DNA of 64,000 nucleotides from Streptomyces malachitofuscus (GTDB lineage Bacteria > Actinomycetota > Actinomycetes > Streptomycetales > Streptomycetaceae). The notes beneath the pieces are model-generated. The model had not been told where the DNA came from and did no database searches. It was given only the letters and a program-made list of their open reading frames with translations. The stretch covers positions 62,001 through 126,000 of the forward strand of contig NZ_BMUF01000003.1 of NCBI RefSeq assembly GCF_014650055.1, written 5' to 3'. Position 1 is the stretch's first letter. Each line of letters starts with the position of its first letter. A program made the position numbers and the translations under genes. Positions 33,133-42,416 of the stretch are shown here, piece after piece.

Positions 33133-35229
33133 ATGTCTGATCGGGGAGCGAGCCCCCTGTCACTCCCGGACGACTGGCCGGCCCACCCGGATCCGATTCT
33201 GGTGCTCAACCAGATGGGCAGCTTCGACTGGGACCTGGACTCCGGGGCGATGCAGATGGACGCCCAGGCGCACGAGATCTTCGACATGCGCCCGGACGAA
33301 TACGACGACCGCCCCGAGAGCCTGTCGAAGCGGGTGCCGCCCGGGGAGGCGCGGCGGCTGGACGCGGTCGTCTCGCAGGCGCTGAAGGACGGGAGCGAGA
33401 ACTACGGCGCCTACTTCCGCATCCGCTGCCGCGACGGCGCGCTGCGCTGGACGCACACCCAGGGCTACATCCGCCGGGACGGGACGGGCCGGCCCCGCCG
33501 CATCATCGGCATCGTCCGGGACGCCACCCAGGAGCTCAGCGACACGGAGGCCCGGCGCGCCGAGGCCGAGCAGGAGGACGCCCGCCGCCGGCAGACCAAC
33601 ATCGTCCAGCTCACCACCGCGGCCCTCGCCCACGCCCGCACCGTGCGGGAGGTCATCGACGCTCTGAAGGACACCCACGGACTCACCCATCTGGGTGCGA
33701 CCAGCCTCGTCATGGGGCTGGTCGAGGCGGGACGGATCCGGCTCATCGCCGAGGGACCCGACGGCAGCTTCGTCGAGGGCACCCGGATCACCCGGATCGA
33801 CGAGCCCTACCCGATGAGCGAGGCGGTACGGACCCTCGGGCCGTGTTTCATCGAGTCACCCGAGGAGTTCGCCGAGCGCTACCCGAAGCTCTGGCAGGGC
33901 ATCACCGGCCTGAACATCACCTCGGCCGCATATCTGCCGCTCATCGTCCAGGCCCGCCCCATCGGAGCCATGGGACTGCTCTACAGCGACCGGCGCGGCT
34001 TTACCGCCGAGGAGCGCAACATCCTGGTCGCCCTGGGCAGCAGCATCGCGCAGAGCCTCCAACGCGCGATGTTCTACGAGCAGGAGATGGACCTCGCCCA
34101 GAGCCTGCAGCAGGCCATGCTGCCGCGCACCATCCCCAGCGTGCCGGGCGCCGACCTCGCCGTGCGCTACCGGGCCGCCTCCATCGGCGGCAGCTTCGGC
34201 CGGGACATCGGCGGCGACTGGTACGACCTGATCCCGCTGCCCGGGGGCAAGGTCGGTGCCGTCATCGGCGACGTCCAGGGCCACGACACGCACGCCGCCG
34301 CCGTCATGGGCCAGCTGCGCATCGTGCTGCGCGCCTACGCCGCGGAGGGCCATCCGCCGGGCACGGTGATGGCCCGTGCCTCCGTCTTCCTCGACGAGCT
34401 CGACACCGACCGCTCCGCGACCTGCCTCTACGCCGAGGCCGACCTTGCCACGGGTGTGGTGCAGGTGGTGCGGGCCGGGCACATCGACCCGCTGGTGCGC
34501 CGCACCGACGGCTCCTGCCACCGCGTCACCGTCCCCGGCGGGCTGCCGCTCGGCCTGTCGGCGGAGTTCGGCGGGCTCGACTACCCGGTCGGCACCATAG
34601 AGCTCGACGCGGGCGACACCCTGCTGCTGTGCACCGACGGTCTCGTCGAACAGCCGGGCGCCGACCTCGACGACGGCATGCGGACCCTGTCCGCCCTGAT
34701 CACCGTCGGCCCCGACGACGTACGCGATCTCGCCGACCGGCTCATCGACGTCGCCGACGAACGCGGCGGCGAGGACGACGTGGCGCTGCTCCTGCTGCGC
34801 CGCCGCGCCCTGGACAGCCCCCGCTCCGGTGGCCGGCTCAAGCAGCACGTGCCGCCCGGCGACCCGAGGGCGCTCTCCGAGACCCGGCGCATGATCCGCG
34901 CGGCGGCGAGCGCGTGGGGCGCCCGGGAACGGGCCGACGAGATCGAACTGGTCACCGACGAGATGATCACCAATGTCCTGATGCACACCGAGGGCACCGC
35001 GGTCGTCACCCTCAGGGTTCTCACCGGAACCGACCGGAGGGTGCGCGTGGAGGTCGAGGACTCCTCCAGCGCCCTGCCGCGCCGCCGCGAGGCGGGGGAG
35101 TCCGGCGTCTCCGGCCGGGGCCTGCTCCTGGTCGAGTTGCTCACCGATGTCTGGGGAGTGGAGGCGCGGGGCGGCGGCAAGTGCGTGTGGAGCGAGTTCG
35201 TGGTCGGCAAGGGCGCCGATCCCGCCTGA
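33133..35229 (+). CDS. PAS-GAF-SpoIIE-type PP2C phosphatase with C-terminal HATPase domain
   Basis: A 698-residue signalling protein. A PAS domain spans about residues 18-135, a GAF domain about 170-320, a SpoIIE/PP2C phosphatase about 340-560 and an RsbW-type ATPase about 580-690. Metal-site motifs are GGDWYDLIPLPGG, GDVQGHDTHAA, CTDGLVEQP and GGEDDVALLL. ELVTDEMITNVLMHTEG is the N-box and SGRGLLLVELL a G-box. It probably controls an anti-sigma or anti-anti-sigma switch, sensing ligand or redox through PAS/GAF. No transmembrane segment was seen. ATG 33133 has an AAGGTGG site. Confidence 0.95.
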   Translation: MSDRGASPLSLPDDWPAHPDPILVLNQMGSFDWDLDSGAMQMDAQAHEIFDMRPDEYDDRPESLSKRVPPGEARRLDAVVSQALKDGSENYGAYFRIRCRDGALRWTHTQGYIRRDGTGRPRRIIGIVRDATQELSDTEARRAEAEQEDARRRQTNIVQLTTAALAHARTVREVIDALKDTHGLTHLGATSLVMGLVEAGRIRLIAEGPDGSFVEGTRITRIDEPYPMSEAVRTLGPCFIESPEEFAERYPKLWQGITGLNITSAAYLPLIVQARPIGAMGLLYSDRRGFTAEERNILVALGSSIAQSLQRAMFYEQEMDLAQSLQQAMLPRTIPSVPGADLAVRYRAASIGGSFGRDIGGDWYDLIPLPGGKVGAVIGDVQGHDTHAAAVMGQLRIVLRAYAAEGHPPGTVMARASVFLDELDTDRSATCLYAEADLATGVVQVVRAGHIDPLVRRTDGSCHRVTVPGGLPLGLSAEFGGLDYPVGTIELDAGDTLLLCTDGLVEQPGADLDDGMRTLSALITVGPDDVRDLADRLIDVADERGGEDDVALLLLRRRALDSPRSGGRLKQHVPPGDPRALSETRRMIRAAASAWGARERADEIELVTDEMITNVLMHTEGTAVVTLRVLTGTDRRVRVEVEDSSSALPRRREAGESGVSGRGLLLVELLTDVWGVEARGGGKCVWSEFVVGKGADPA

Positions 35230-35260
35230 TCCCGGCGGCCACCGGTGGCACTCTTGACGT

Positions 35261-36124
35261 ATGCCGGAACTCCCCGAGGTCGAGGCGCTCAAGGACTTCC
35301 TCTCCGAGCACCTGGCCGGTCATGAGATCGTCCGCGTGCTGCCCGTGGCGATCAGCGTGCTGAAGACCTACGACCCGCCGCTCACGGCCGTCGAGGGCCG
35401 CGAGGTCACCGCCGTGCACCGGTACGGCAAGTTCCTCGCCCTGGAGACCGGCGGCGGGCCGTACTTCGTCACCCATCTGGCCCGCGCGGGCTGGCTGCAC
35501 TGGAAGGACAGCCTGCCCAGCGGGCCGCCCCGCCCCGGCAAGGGGCCCCTCGCGCTGCGCGTGGCGCTGGAGACCGGTGCCGGCTTCGACCTGACGGAGG
35601 CCGGCACCCAGAAGCGGCTCGCGGTGTACGTCGTGACCGACCCCGGGGAGGTCCCGGGCATCTCCCGGCTGGGCCCGGACCCGCTGGCCGACGACTTCGA
35701 CGAGCGGCGTCTGGCGGACCTGCTGTCCGGTGAACGCCGCCGGATCAAGGGCGCGCTGCGGGACCAGAGCCTGATCGCGGGTGTCGGCAACGCCTACAGC
35801 GACGAGATCCTGCACGCGGCCCGCATGTCCCCGTACAAACCGGCCGGCTCCCTCACGCCGGAGGAGACCTCCCGTCTGTACACGGCCCTGCGCACCACCC
35901 TCGCCGAGGCGGTGGAGCGCTCGCGCGGGATCGCGGCCGGACGGCTGAAGGCCGAGAAGAAGAGCGGTCTGCGGGTCCACGGGCGTACCGGTGAGGCGTG
36001 CCCGGTGTGCGGGGACACCATCCGCGAGGTCTCCTTCAGCGACTCCTCGCTGCAGTACTGCCCGACCTGCCAGACCGGTGGCAAGCCGTTGGCCGACCGC
36101 AGGCTCTCCCGCCTGCTGAAATGA
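35261..36124 (+). CDS. Fpg/Nei-family DNA glycosylase
   Basis: A 287-residue base-excision repair enzyme. It begins MPELPEVE, so after Met removal Pro1 and Glu2 are the catalytic residues. The H2TH region has RRIKGALRDQSLIAGVGNAYSDEIL, and the C-terminus has a zinc finger with CPVCGD and YCPTCQ. These features define formamidopyrimidine or endonuclease VIII-type glycosylases that excise oxidised bases and nick the DNA. It cannot be assigned to MutM or Nei by eye. It converges closely on the anti-sigma gene. Confidence 0.95.
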   Translation: MPELPEVEALKDFLSEHLAGHEIVRVLPVAISVLKTYDPPLTAVEGREVTAVHRYGKFLALETGGGPYFVTHLARAGWLHWKDSLPSGPPRPGKGPLALRVALETGAGFDLTEAGTQKRLAVYVVTDPGEVPGISRLGPDPLADDFDERRLADLLSGERRRIKGALRDQSLIAGVGNAYSDEILHAARMSPYKPAGSLTPEETSRLYTALRTTLAEAVERSRGIAAGRLKAEKKSGLRVHGRTGEACPVCGDTIREVSFSDSSLQYCPTCQTGGKPLADRRLSRLLK

Positions 36125-36142
36125 GCCACCGGGCGGGAACGG

Positions 36143-36796
36143 TCAGCGGGCTTTCAGCGTGACCAGGTGCTCGCCGTCCGACGTCCGCACCTCGTAGCGG
36201 GCGATCTCCTCGGGGTGCATGGCGGAGCCGCCCGGCATCGTGTTGGGGCGGGCGTCGTGACGCGGCACGCTCCAGCTGGTCACCATCTCCTCGGAACCGT
36301 CCCGGCCGACCACCACCAGATGGCAGGCGCGCGGACCCGCGCCGTCCTTGACCTTCAGCTCCAGGAGGCTGCCCCAGGCCCTCTCCTCCGTGGTCACCTC
36401 CGCCCACACCCCGGACCGTTCGTCGGTGGCCGCGATGCTCACCGCTCCGTCACCGCCGTCCTCCGTCATCACCGCGATCGCCGGCGCGGACACCGCCAGG
36501 ACCACCGAGGCGGCCAGTGCGAGCAGCATCCGGCGGCGACCTGCGCGCCTGCGGGAGGCGACCTGGGACAGCAGCCGGTCCAGCATCCTCGGGCCGGGCT
36601 TGGCCAGCGGGTTCACCAGCCGCGGGGTGGCGCTCCGGTACAACATCAACTGCCGTGCGGCAGGGCCGAATTCGGTCACCTGGACAGCGCAGCTCGGGCA
36701 CTCCATGAGGTGGTCCTCGAAGCGGAACGCCTCCGCCTCGTCCAGCACGCCGAGCGCGTAGGCGCCGACGTCGCGATGCCTCTCCAGGGACCTCAT
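36143..36796 (-). CDS. Zinc-binding anti-sigma factor (ZAS type)
   Basis: A 217-residue membrane-anchored protein. The N-terminal domain has H-x3-C-x2-C (HLMECPSC at about residues 29-36), the ZAS zinc motif that clamps ECF sigma factors. A single hydrophobic segment (LLALAASVVLAVSAPAIAVM, about 90-110) follows, then an extracytoplasmic domain of RskA type with HLVVVGRDGSEEMV. ATG 36796 has a GAGGATT site. Its partner is probably the ECF sigma encoded at 37606-38169, from which it is separated by one hypothetical gene. Confidence 0.92.
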   Translation of the reverse strand: MRSLERHRDVGAYALGVLDEAEAFRFEDHLMECPSCAVQVTEFGPAARQLMLYRSATPRLVNPLAKPGPRMLDRLLSQVASRRRAGRRRMLLALAASVVLAVSAPAIAVMTEDGGDGAVSIAATDERSGVWAEVTTEERAWGSLLELKVKDGAGPRACHLVVVGRDGSEEMVTSWSVPRHDARPNTMPGGSAMHPEEIARYEVRTSDGEHLVTLKAR

Positions 36797-36947
36797 GCCG
36801 AATCCTCGTGCCGTTGGGTGCGGGTGGGGTTACTCCTTGCTCCCACCGGTACGCACCAGCCGACCGAATCACTCAAGTCGCATGCCGAATCGTGACCAAA
36901 GGATTCGGAGCCCTCCGGCCCGCGGATTGGTCGGATTTCCCGGAAAC

Positions 36948-37469
36948 CTAGAAAAGGTGGATCGCGAGGTGGCCGAGCGGCAGCCCGAGCTGCCAGGCCG
37001 GCGTCCACACCTTGGGTCCCTCGTCCTCACCGGCCACCGCGCCGCCGCCGGGCACCGCGTTGAGATCGGGCGCGAGCAGCTCCGTCTCGCGCAGCCAGCG
37101 CCATGCCTCCCGGGCCAGTTCCAGGTCCGGATCGGGCGTGGGGCAGCCGGACGCGGCGGCGCTCGCGGACAGGTCGGCCAGCCGCCCCTGCACCCACTCC
37201 TGCCACGGCTGGTCGTAGGCGGTCAGCGACAGCCAGGTCTCCAGTTGGGTGACCACCCGGATGCCGGACAGCTCGCCGTCGGTGTCGGACAGGAAGACGG
37301 TCAGCGCCAGCGCGTCCCGGCCTGCCCGGAACTCGAAGGACGTCGGCGGCATGAGATCGCCGCTGCGCAGCAGCTCGTCGGCGATGTACTCGGCGTACAA
37401 CCAGGCCATGGGGACGGTCAGTTCACCGTCTCCGGTGCCGTCCGTGCTCTCTCGACCTCTGTGCAGCAT
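36948..37469 (-). CDS. Hypothetical protein between sigma and anti-sigma genes
   Basis: A 173-residue soluble, acidic, Trp- and Leu-rich protein that I do not recognise. It has predicted alternating helices and strands (LTVFLSDTDGELSGIRVVTQLETWLSLTAYDQPWQEW), no signal peptide and no Cys pair. ATG 37469 has a GGAAGG ribosome site. It is the middle gene of a three-gene set running from the ECF sigma to the zinc anti-sigma, suggesting a linked role. The 151 bases between it and the anti-sigma gene include a possible separate promoter region. Confidence 0.75.
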   Translation of the reverse strand: MLHRGRESTDGTGDGELTVPMAWLYAEYIADELLRSGDLMPPTSFEFRAGRDALALTVFLSDTDGELSGIRVVTQLETWLSLTAYDQPWQEWVQGRLADLSASAAASGCPTPDPDLELAREAWRWLRETELLAPDLNAVPGGGAVAGEDEGPKVWTPAWQLGLPLGHLAIHLF

Positions 37470-37605
37470 CCCTTCCTGCCTTCCTCCGGTGCGTGCGCGT
37501 CGCCCGAACCCGGGCCCCCGGTCCGGAACACGGATGAGGACAGCCGATTACTCAACCGGGGTCATCGGCAAGGCGCTTTACGGAGGTTTGACTCGACGGT
37601 CGGTT

Positions 37606-38169
37606 TCACCGCATGTCGGAGGCGTATCCGGGAAGCACCCGGCGCAGGGCGCGCAGCGCGTAATACGCGCGGGACTTCACGGTACCGGGCGGAATTCCGA
37701 GGGCCGCCGCGGCTTCCGCCACACTCGCCCCCTGGAAATACACCAGCACCAGAACTTCACGGTGCTCCGGAGTGAGTGTCTTCACAGCCTCGCGGACATC
37801 GAGCGTCGCCGCGGCCCGCTCGGCGTGGTCGGAGATCACCCGCGCGTTCTCCAGCACGGCGTCCCCGACCTCGGGCGGGCGGGCCTGCCGGGCCCGGCGC
37901 GCGTCGATCGCGAGCCGCCGGCCCACGGTGAGCAGCCAGGGCCGTACCGAGTCGAAGTCCTCCGCGCGCAGGGCCTCGGGGTGCTGCCAGGCGCGTACCA
38001 GGGTCTCCTGGACCAGGTCCTCCGCGCGCTGCCGGTCCCCGTCGCAGAGCCGGAGCAGCAGCGCGAAGAGAGGCCGGCCGTGCTCGCGCTGCAGTGCGGC
38101 GAGCTCGTGCTCGGCGGTCGTCCCGTTCGTGAGTGTGATTCCGGCCGTCATGGCCGTATGGCAGCGCAC
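37606..38169 (-). CDS. ECF RNA polymerase sigma factor (SigK/SigL-like)
   Basis: A 187-residue ECF sigma. Region 2 includes EDLVQETLVRAWQHPEAL, and WLLTVGRRLAIDARRARQAR ends it. Region 4 has LTPEHREVLVLVYFQGASVAEAAAALGIPPGTVKSRAYYALRALR. It is a different ECF group from the two SigC-like factors at 3-6 kb. GTG 38169 is chosen because a GGGGGAC site precedes it; ATG 38151 is an alternative with no ribosome site. The zinc anti-sigma at 36143 is its presumed antagonist. It is divergent from the CapA-like gene. Confidence 0.9.
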   Translation of the reverse strand: MRCHTAMTAGITLTNGTTAEHELAALQREHGRPLFALLLRLCDGDRQRAEDLVQETLVRAWQHPEALRAEDFDSVRPWLLTVGRRLAIDARRARQARPPEVGDAVLENARVISDHAERAAATLDVREAVKTLTPEHREVLVLVYFQGASVAEAAAALGIPPGTVKSRAYYALRALRRVLPGYASDMR

Positions 38170-38365
38170 GGCGTCCCCCGGGGGACAGGGCGTGCACAGG
38201 AGCGTGCGGCGGACGGTCGATCGCGTCGACGAACGGTTCGACGAACGGTCGAGGAGGCCGTTCGCGCACGCCGGACGGCCTAAAGAGCGTGTCGCAACAC
38301 CTCAGGACCAGATGCGGCTTCTTACCTGTTTATCCATAAATACGACTACAGCGCGGGGTGAAGTG

Positions 38366-39520
38366 ATGATCACACGCAGCCGGCAGGTGGCCCTGGCCCT
38401 GACCGTCGTCCTCACCGCGGGCGCCGCCTGCCAGGCCCGCGACCACCGACCACCGGAACCGGGGCATCCGGCCCCCTCCGCCACGGGGCAGCGCGGTTTC
38501 ACCCTGGTCGCCTCGGGCGATGTGCTGCCCCACGCCTCGATCATCGAACGCGCCCGGTACGACGCCGGCGGCACCGGCCACGACTTCCGGCCGATGCTCT
38601 CCGGCATCCGCTCCGTGGTCGCCCCCGCGGACGTGGCCCTGTGCCACATGGAGACCGTCTACGGGGCCGACGGCGACTACACCGGATACCCCCTCTTCAA
38701 GTCCCCGCCCGAAGTGGCCAGGGGCCTGGCCGCGACCGGCTACGACGGCTGCTCCACCGCCTCCAACCACACCCTCGACGACGGCGCGGACGGCATCCGC
38801 CGCACGCTGGACGCCCTCGACCGGGCCGGCGTACGCCACGCGGGGTCGGCGCGCAGCGAGCGGGAGGCCCGTACGGCGACCGTGCTGCGCGCGGGTGCGG
38901 CGCGCGTCGCCCACCTCGCCTACACCTACGACATCAACGGCCTTCCGCTGCCGCCGGACCAGCCGTGGGCCGTCAACCTCGTCGACGAGGCGCGGATCAT
39001 CACCGACGCGCGGGCCGCCCGGGGGGCCGGAGCCGATGTCGTCGTGGTCTCCCTGCACTGGGGCACCGAATGGCAGGAGGCCCCCGATCGGCGGCAGACC
39101 GAGCTGGCCCGCTCGCTCACCGCGTCGAACACCGGGGGCCGCCCCGACATCGATCTCATCCTGGGCACCCACGCCCATGTCCCGCAGGCCTACGAGAAGG
39201 TCAACGGCACCTGGGTGATCTACGGCATGGGCGACCAGATCGCCGGCGAGATGACCAACCACGACGGCGTCCAGGACCCGCGCGGTAACCAGTCCACCCT
39301 GGGCCGCTTCACCTTCGCCCCGCCGAAGCGCCCCGGCGGGCGCTGGGAGGTCACCCGGGCCGAGTTCGTCCCGCAGCTCTTCGACGTGGACGCCGGACGG
39401 ACCGTCAACCTCAACCGGGCACTCGCCCGGGGCGCCGAGGTGCAGTCGGTGCGTGACCGGATCCGGGACGTGGTGCTGAGCCGGGGTGCGGCGCAGGACG
39501 GCCTGGTGATGGGGGAGTAG
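38366..39520 (+). CDS. CapA-family exported protein (poly-gamma-glutamate type metallophosphatase fold)
   Basis: A 384-residue protein with an N-terminal export signal ending at a possible lipidation Cys (VVLTAGAAC, an imperfect lipobox, about residue 20). The CapA fold follows: VASGDVLPH at the start, CHMETVYG, STASNHTLDDG, VVVSLHWGTEW and LGTHAHVPQAYE, the set of metal and phosphate-binding loops. CapA supports poly-gamma-glutamate export in Bacillus; in actinomycetes the role is open. It is divergent from the ECF sigma gene, and an AT-rich stretch at 38318-38348 before it probably holds its promoter. Confidence 0.85.
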   Translation: MITRSRQVALALTVVLTAGAACQARDHRPPEPGHPAPSATGQRGFTLVASGDVLPHASIIERARYDAGGTGHDFRPMLSGIRSVVAPADVALCHMETVYGADGDYTGYPLFKSPPEVARGLAATGYDGCSTASNHTLDDGADGIRRTLDALDRAGVRHAGSARSEREARTATVLRAGAARVAHLAYTYDINGLPLPPDQPWAVNLVDEARIITDARAARGAGADVVVVSLHWGTEWQEAPDRRQTELARSLTASNTGGRPDIDLILGTHAHVPQAYEKVNGTWVIYGMGDQIAGEMTNHDGVQDPRGNQSTLGRFTFAPPKRPGGRWEVTRAEFVPQLFDVDAGRTVNLNRALARGAEVQSVRDRIRDVVLSRGAAQDGLVMGE

Positions 39521-39529
39521 ACCGGGGCG

Positions 39530-40003
39530 TCAGTCGACGTCCACGTGATCGAGGGCCGTCAGCATGACCCCGAGCACGCGCAGACACGCCGTCACGTCCG
39601 TGTCCGTGAGACCCCCGCCCACCTCGCGGAGCATCCGGTGCTCCCGGTCGAGGACGGCGGTGATCATCGACCGCCCCTCGCCGGTCAGCCGGATCAGCGA
39701 GGACCGGCGGTGGGCGGGGTTGGGCACGCTCTCCACCAGGCCCCGGGCCGCCGCGTCGTTCACCATCCGCTGCACGAACTGACGGCTGATCGACTGCGCG
39801 CGCCCCATCTGCGGCACGGTCATCGGCCCGCCGCGGTGCAGCAGCGTCAGCACCGCCCGTACTCCGACGGAGATCCCTTCCGGCGCCAGCCCCTGCTCCA
39901 CCAGGCGCTGCGCACGCCGGTACAGGGGGCCGACCGCGTCGTACACCTCGGTGAGGCGGCGGCCGAGTTCGTCCGGCGGGAGAGGTGCTTCCATGTCGCT
40001 CAC
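39530..40003 (-). CDS. MarR-family transcriptional regulator
   Basis: A 157-residue winged-helix regulator. GISVGVRAVLTLLHRGGPMTVPQMGRAQSISRQFVQRMVNDAAARGLVE is the MarR DNA-binding core and NPAHRRSSLIRLTGEGR the wing. GTG 40003 is favoured because a CATAAT -10 hexamer (40015 to 40010) puts the transcription start exactly on it, a leaderless message; ATG 39994 is the alternative. It is divergent from an alpha/beta hydrolase gene, and two matching 19-base palindromes lie in the short gap, so autoregulation and control of the hydrolase are expected. Confidence 0.9.
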   Translation of the reverse strand: MSDMEAPLPPDELGRRLTEVYDAVGPLYRRAQRLVEQGLAPEGISVGVRAVLTLLHRGGPMTVPQMGRAQSISRQFVQRMVNDAAARGLVESVPNPAHRRSSLIRLTGEGRSMITAVLDREHRMLREVGGGLTDTDVTACLRVLGVMLTALDHVDVD

Positions 40004-40012
40004 CGTCCCATT

Positions 40013-40031
40013 ATGACACCTAGGTTGCCAT
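40013..40031. promoter_or_regulatory. MarR operator 1
   Basis: The 19-base imperfect palindrome ATGACACCTAGGTTGCCAT overlaps the CATAAT -10 hexamer of the marR-type gene. The centres of the two copies are 32 bases apart. Confidence 0.7.
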
Positions 40032-40044
40032 GTTCGGTCGGAAA

Positions 40045-40063
40045 ATGACACCCTGGTTGTCAT
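40045..40063. promoter_or_regulatory. MarR operator 2, overlapping the hydrolase start codon
   Basis: ATGACACCCTGGTTGTCAT is a near-perfect palindrome, and its last two bases are the first two of the hydrolase ATG (40062-40064). No ribosome site precedes that ATG. Confidence 0.7.
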
Positions 40064-40880
40064 GACTGCTGATGCGGACCTGCGTTTCCTCCCGTCCGGC
40101 GACGGCGACCTCGCCTACCGCGACACCGGCGGCACCGGCCCCGCCCTGGTGCTGCTGCACGGCGGCTTCCTGGACCACCGCATGTGGGACGCCCAAGTGC
40201 CCGCCCTCGCCGCCTCCCACCGGGTCCTCGCGCCCGACGCCCGCGGTCACGGCGCCTCCACCAACGCCACCCGTCCCTTCCGCCCGGCCGACGACGTCGC
40301 CGCTCTGCTGGACCACCTCGGCATCGGCTCCGCCGTCCTGGTCGGCCTGTCGATGGGCGCGGGCACGGCGGTCGACACCGCGCTGGAGCACCCCCGTCGC
40401 GTACGGGCGCTGGTCGTCTCCGGGGCCGGCACCAGCGAGCCGGACTTCCGGGACCCCTGGACCACCTCCGTCCTGACCGACTGGGGCGCGGCGCTGGCCG
40501 CGGGGGACGTCGAGGCCTGGCTCCGGGCGTTCCTGCGGTTCGTCCCCGGACCCCACCGGACCACGGACGACGTCGACCCCGTGATCCTGGACCGGCAGCG
40601 CGCCATGGCCCTCGGCACCGTCGGCAAGCACACCGCCGGCGAGCCGGACCTGCGGGTGCCCGTCACCGGCACCTGGGAGCGGATCGCCGGCATCGGCGTC
40701 CCGGTGCTCGCCGTGCACGGCGGACTCGACTCCGACGACCACCTCCGCATGGCCGACCGGCTTGTGCGCACCGTCGCGGACGGCCGTTCGGCGACGGTCG
40801 AGAACACCGCCCACTACCCGAACATGGAACGTCCCGGTGCCTACAACGACATCGTCGGCGACTTCCTCGCGTCTTTGTGA
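40062..40880 (+). CDS. Alpha/beta hydrolase
   Basis: A 272-residue alpha/beta-hydrolase. VLLHGGFLDHRMW carries the oxyanion HG motif, LVGLSMGAGTAVD the nucleophile elbow G-x-S-x-G (Ser about 108), and the C-terminal ENTAHYPNMERP the catalytic His. Members cleave esters, lactones or C-C bonds; the substrate is unknown. The gene is divergent from the MarR regulator, and the second operator palindrome overlaps its start codon. It is therefore probably inducible by the compound that MarR senses. Confidence 0.92.
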   Translation: MTADADLRFLPSGDGDLAYRDTGGTGPALVLLHGGFLDHRMWDAQVPALAASHRVLAPDARGHGASTNATRPFRPADDVAALLDHLGIGSAVLVGLSMGAGTAVDTALEHPRRVRALVVSGAGTSEPDFRDPWTTSVLTDWGAALAAGDVEAWLRAFLRFVPGPHRTTDDVDPVILDRQRAMALGTVGKHTAGEPDLRVPVTGTWERIAGIGVPVLAVHGGLDSDDHLRMADRLVRTVADGRSATVENTAHYPNMERPGAYNDIVGDFLASL

Positions 40881-40896
40881 GCCCACCCGGCCGGGG

Positions 40897-42309
40897 TCAC
40901 CGCCGCGCCAGCTCCGAACGCCGATAGGAGTACCCGAAGTAGATCACCAGGCCCACCAGGAACCAGACCGCGAACCGCGCCCAGGTCTGCCACTGCAGGA
41001 ACGTGATCAGCCAGATGGAGAAGACCACGCCCACCGCCGGCACCACCGGCATCCACGGCGTACGGAAGGTGCGCGGCAGCTCCGGATGCCGGTAGCGCAG
41101 CACGATCACGGCCGTGCACACCACCGTGAACGCCAGCAGGATCCCGATGTTGGTGAGTTCGGCCGCCTCGCCGATCGGCAGGAACCCGGCGATGGCGGCC
41201 GACGCCACCCCGACGATCCAGGTGACCCGCGTGGGCACATGACGGGTCGGGTGGGTCTTGGCGAACCAGCGGGGCAGCAGCCCGTCCCGCGACATGGCGA
41301 ACCACACCCGGGTGACACCCAGCATGAAGGTGAACATCACCGTCAGGATGCCGATGATGGCGCCCACCGCGATCAGGTCCGCGAGCCCGCCCAGACCCAC
41401 CGACTTGAAGGCGGTGGAGAAGCCGCTCTCCGGGTCGATGTCCTTGTAGTTCTGCATGCCCGTCAGCACCAGACAGGCCGCCACGTACAGCACCATCGAG
41501 ATGATCAGCGAGTAGATGATGGCCTTCGGCATGTGCCGCTGCGCGTCCTTGGACTCCTCCGCCGCCGTCGACATCGCGTCGTAGCCGAACACCGCGAAGA
41601 ACACCGTCGCCGCACCGGTGAACGCCCCGCCCACCCCGAACGGGAAGAACGGGCTGTAGTTGGCCGTCTCGATGTGGAACACCCCCACCGCGATCACCAG
41701 CAGCACGACCAGCACCTTCAGCACCACGACCACCGTCTCGAACCGGGCCGCGTTCTTGATGCCGAGGTTGAGCAGAAAGGCGATCAGCAGGCACAGCAGC
41801 ACCGCGAACAGATCGACGCGATGACCGTCACCGGTACCGGGGGCGCCCAGCATCCAGGCGGGGACATCGGCGCCCATCTCGTCGATCAGGAAGCTGAAGT
41901 AGCCGGAGATGCCGATCGCGACCACCGCCACGATCGCCGTGTACTCCAGCAGCAGATCCCAGCCGATGAACCAGCCGGCGAGTTCGCCGAGCACCGCGTA
42001 CCCGTAGGTGTAGGCCGAGCCGGCCTTCGGGATCAGGCCCGCGAACTCGGCGTACGACAGCGCGGCGGCGGCGCTCGCGACACCGGCGATGAGGAACGAG
42101 AGCAGCACCGCGGGGCCCGCCGTTCCATTGGCGACCGTACCCGCGAGGGTGAAGATGCCGGCGCCGATGATGCCGCCCACGCCGATCGCGGTGAGCTGCC
42201 ACAGACCGAGGGTGCGCTCCAGCCGCGGGCCCTCCCCGACCTCCGTCGCCTCGATGTGTTCGATGGGTTTGCGGCGGAGAATTCCCTCACCCATGCGGAG
42301 CCCGGCCAC
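40897..42309 (-). CDS. APC-family cationic-type amino acid permease
   Basis: A 470-residue permease with about twelve membrane segments. LWQLTAIGVGGIIGAGIFTLAG is the APC substrate-binding TM1 with the GIIGAGIF break. ALSYAEFAGLIPKAGSAYTYGYAVLGELAGWFIGW is TM3, and GYDAMSTAAEESKDAQRHMPKAI follows TM6. The set matches YfnA/CAT-type amino acid transporters. GTG 42309 is preferred for the AGAGGTGAGG leader; ATG 42294 is possible. It converges on the hydrolase gene and is followed upstream by a universal stress protein gene in the same direction. Confidence 0.92.
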   Translation of the reverse strand: MAGLRMGEGILRRKPIEHIEATEVGEGPRLERTLGLWQLTAIGVGGIIGAGIFTLAGTVANGTAGPAVLLSFLIAGVASAAAALSYAEFAGLIPKAGSAYTYGYAVLGELAGWFIGWDLLLEYTAIVAVVAIGISGYFSFLIDEMGADVPAWMLGAPGTGDGHRVDLFAVLLCLLIAFLLNLGIKNAARFETVVVVLKVLVVLLVIAVGVFHIETANYSPFFPFGVGGAFTGAATVFFAVFGYDAMSTAAEESKDAQRHMPKAIIYSLIISMVLYVAACLVLTGMQNYKDIDPESGFSTAFKSVGLGGLADLIAVGAIIGILTVMFTFMLGVTRVWFAMSRDGLLPRWFAKTHPTRHVPTRVTWIVGVASAAIAGFLPIGEAAELTNIGILLAFTVVCTAVIVLRYRHPELPRTFRTPWMPVVPAVGVVFSIWLITFLQWQTWARFAVWFLVGLVIYFGYSYRRSELARR

Positions 42310-42416
42310 GCGCCTCACCTCTTCACGATCGGCAATCGGCTGACGGCCGATCATGATGCCGCCGCGACATCGCCGACGGAAGCCACCACGCGCTCCCCGG
42401 CCGCACCTTTACGGAA

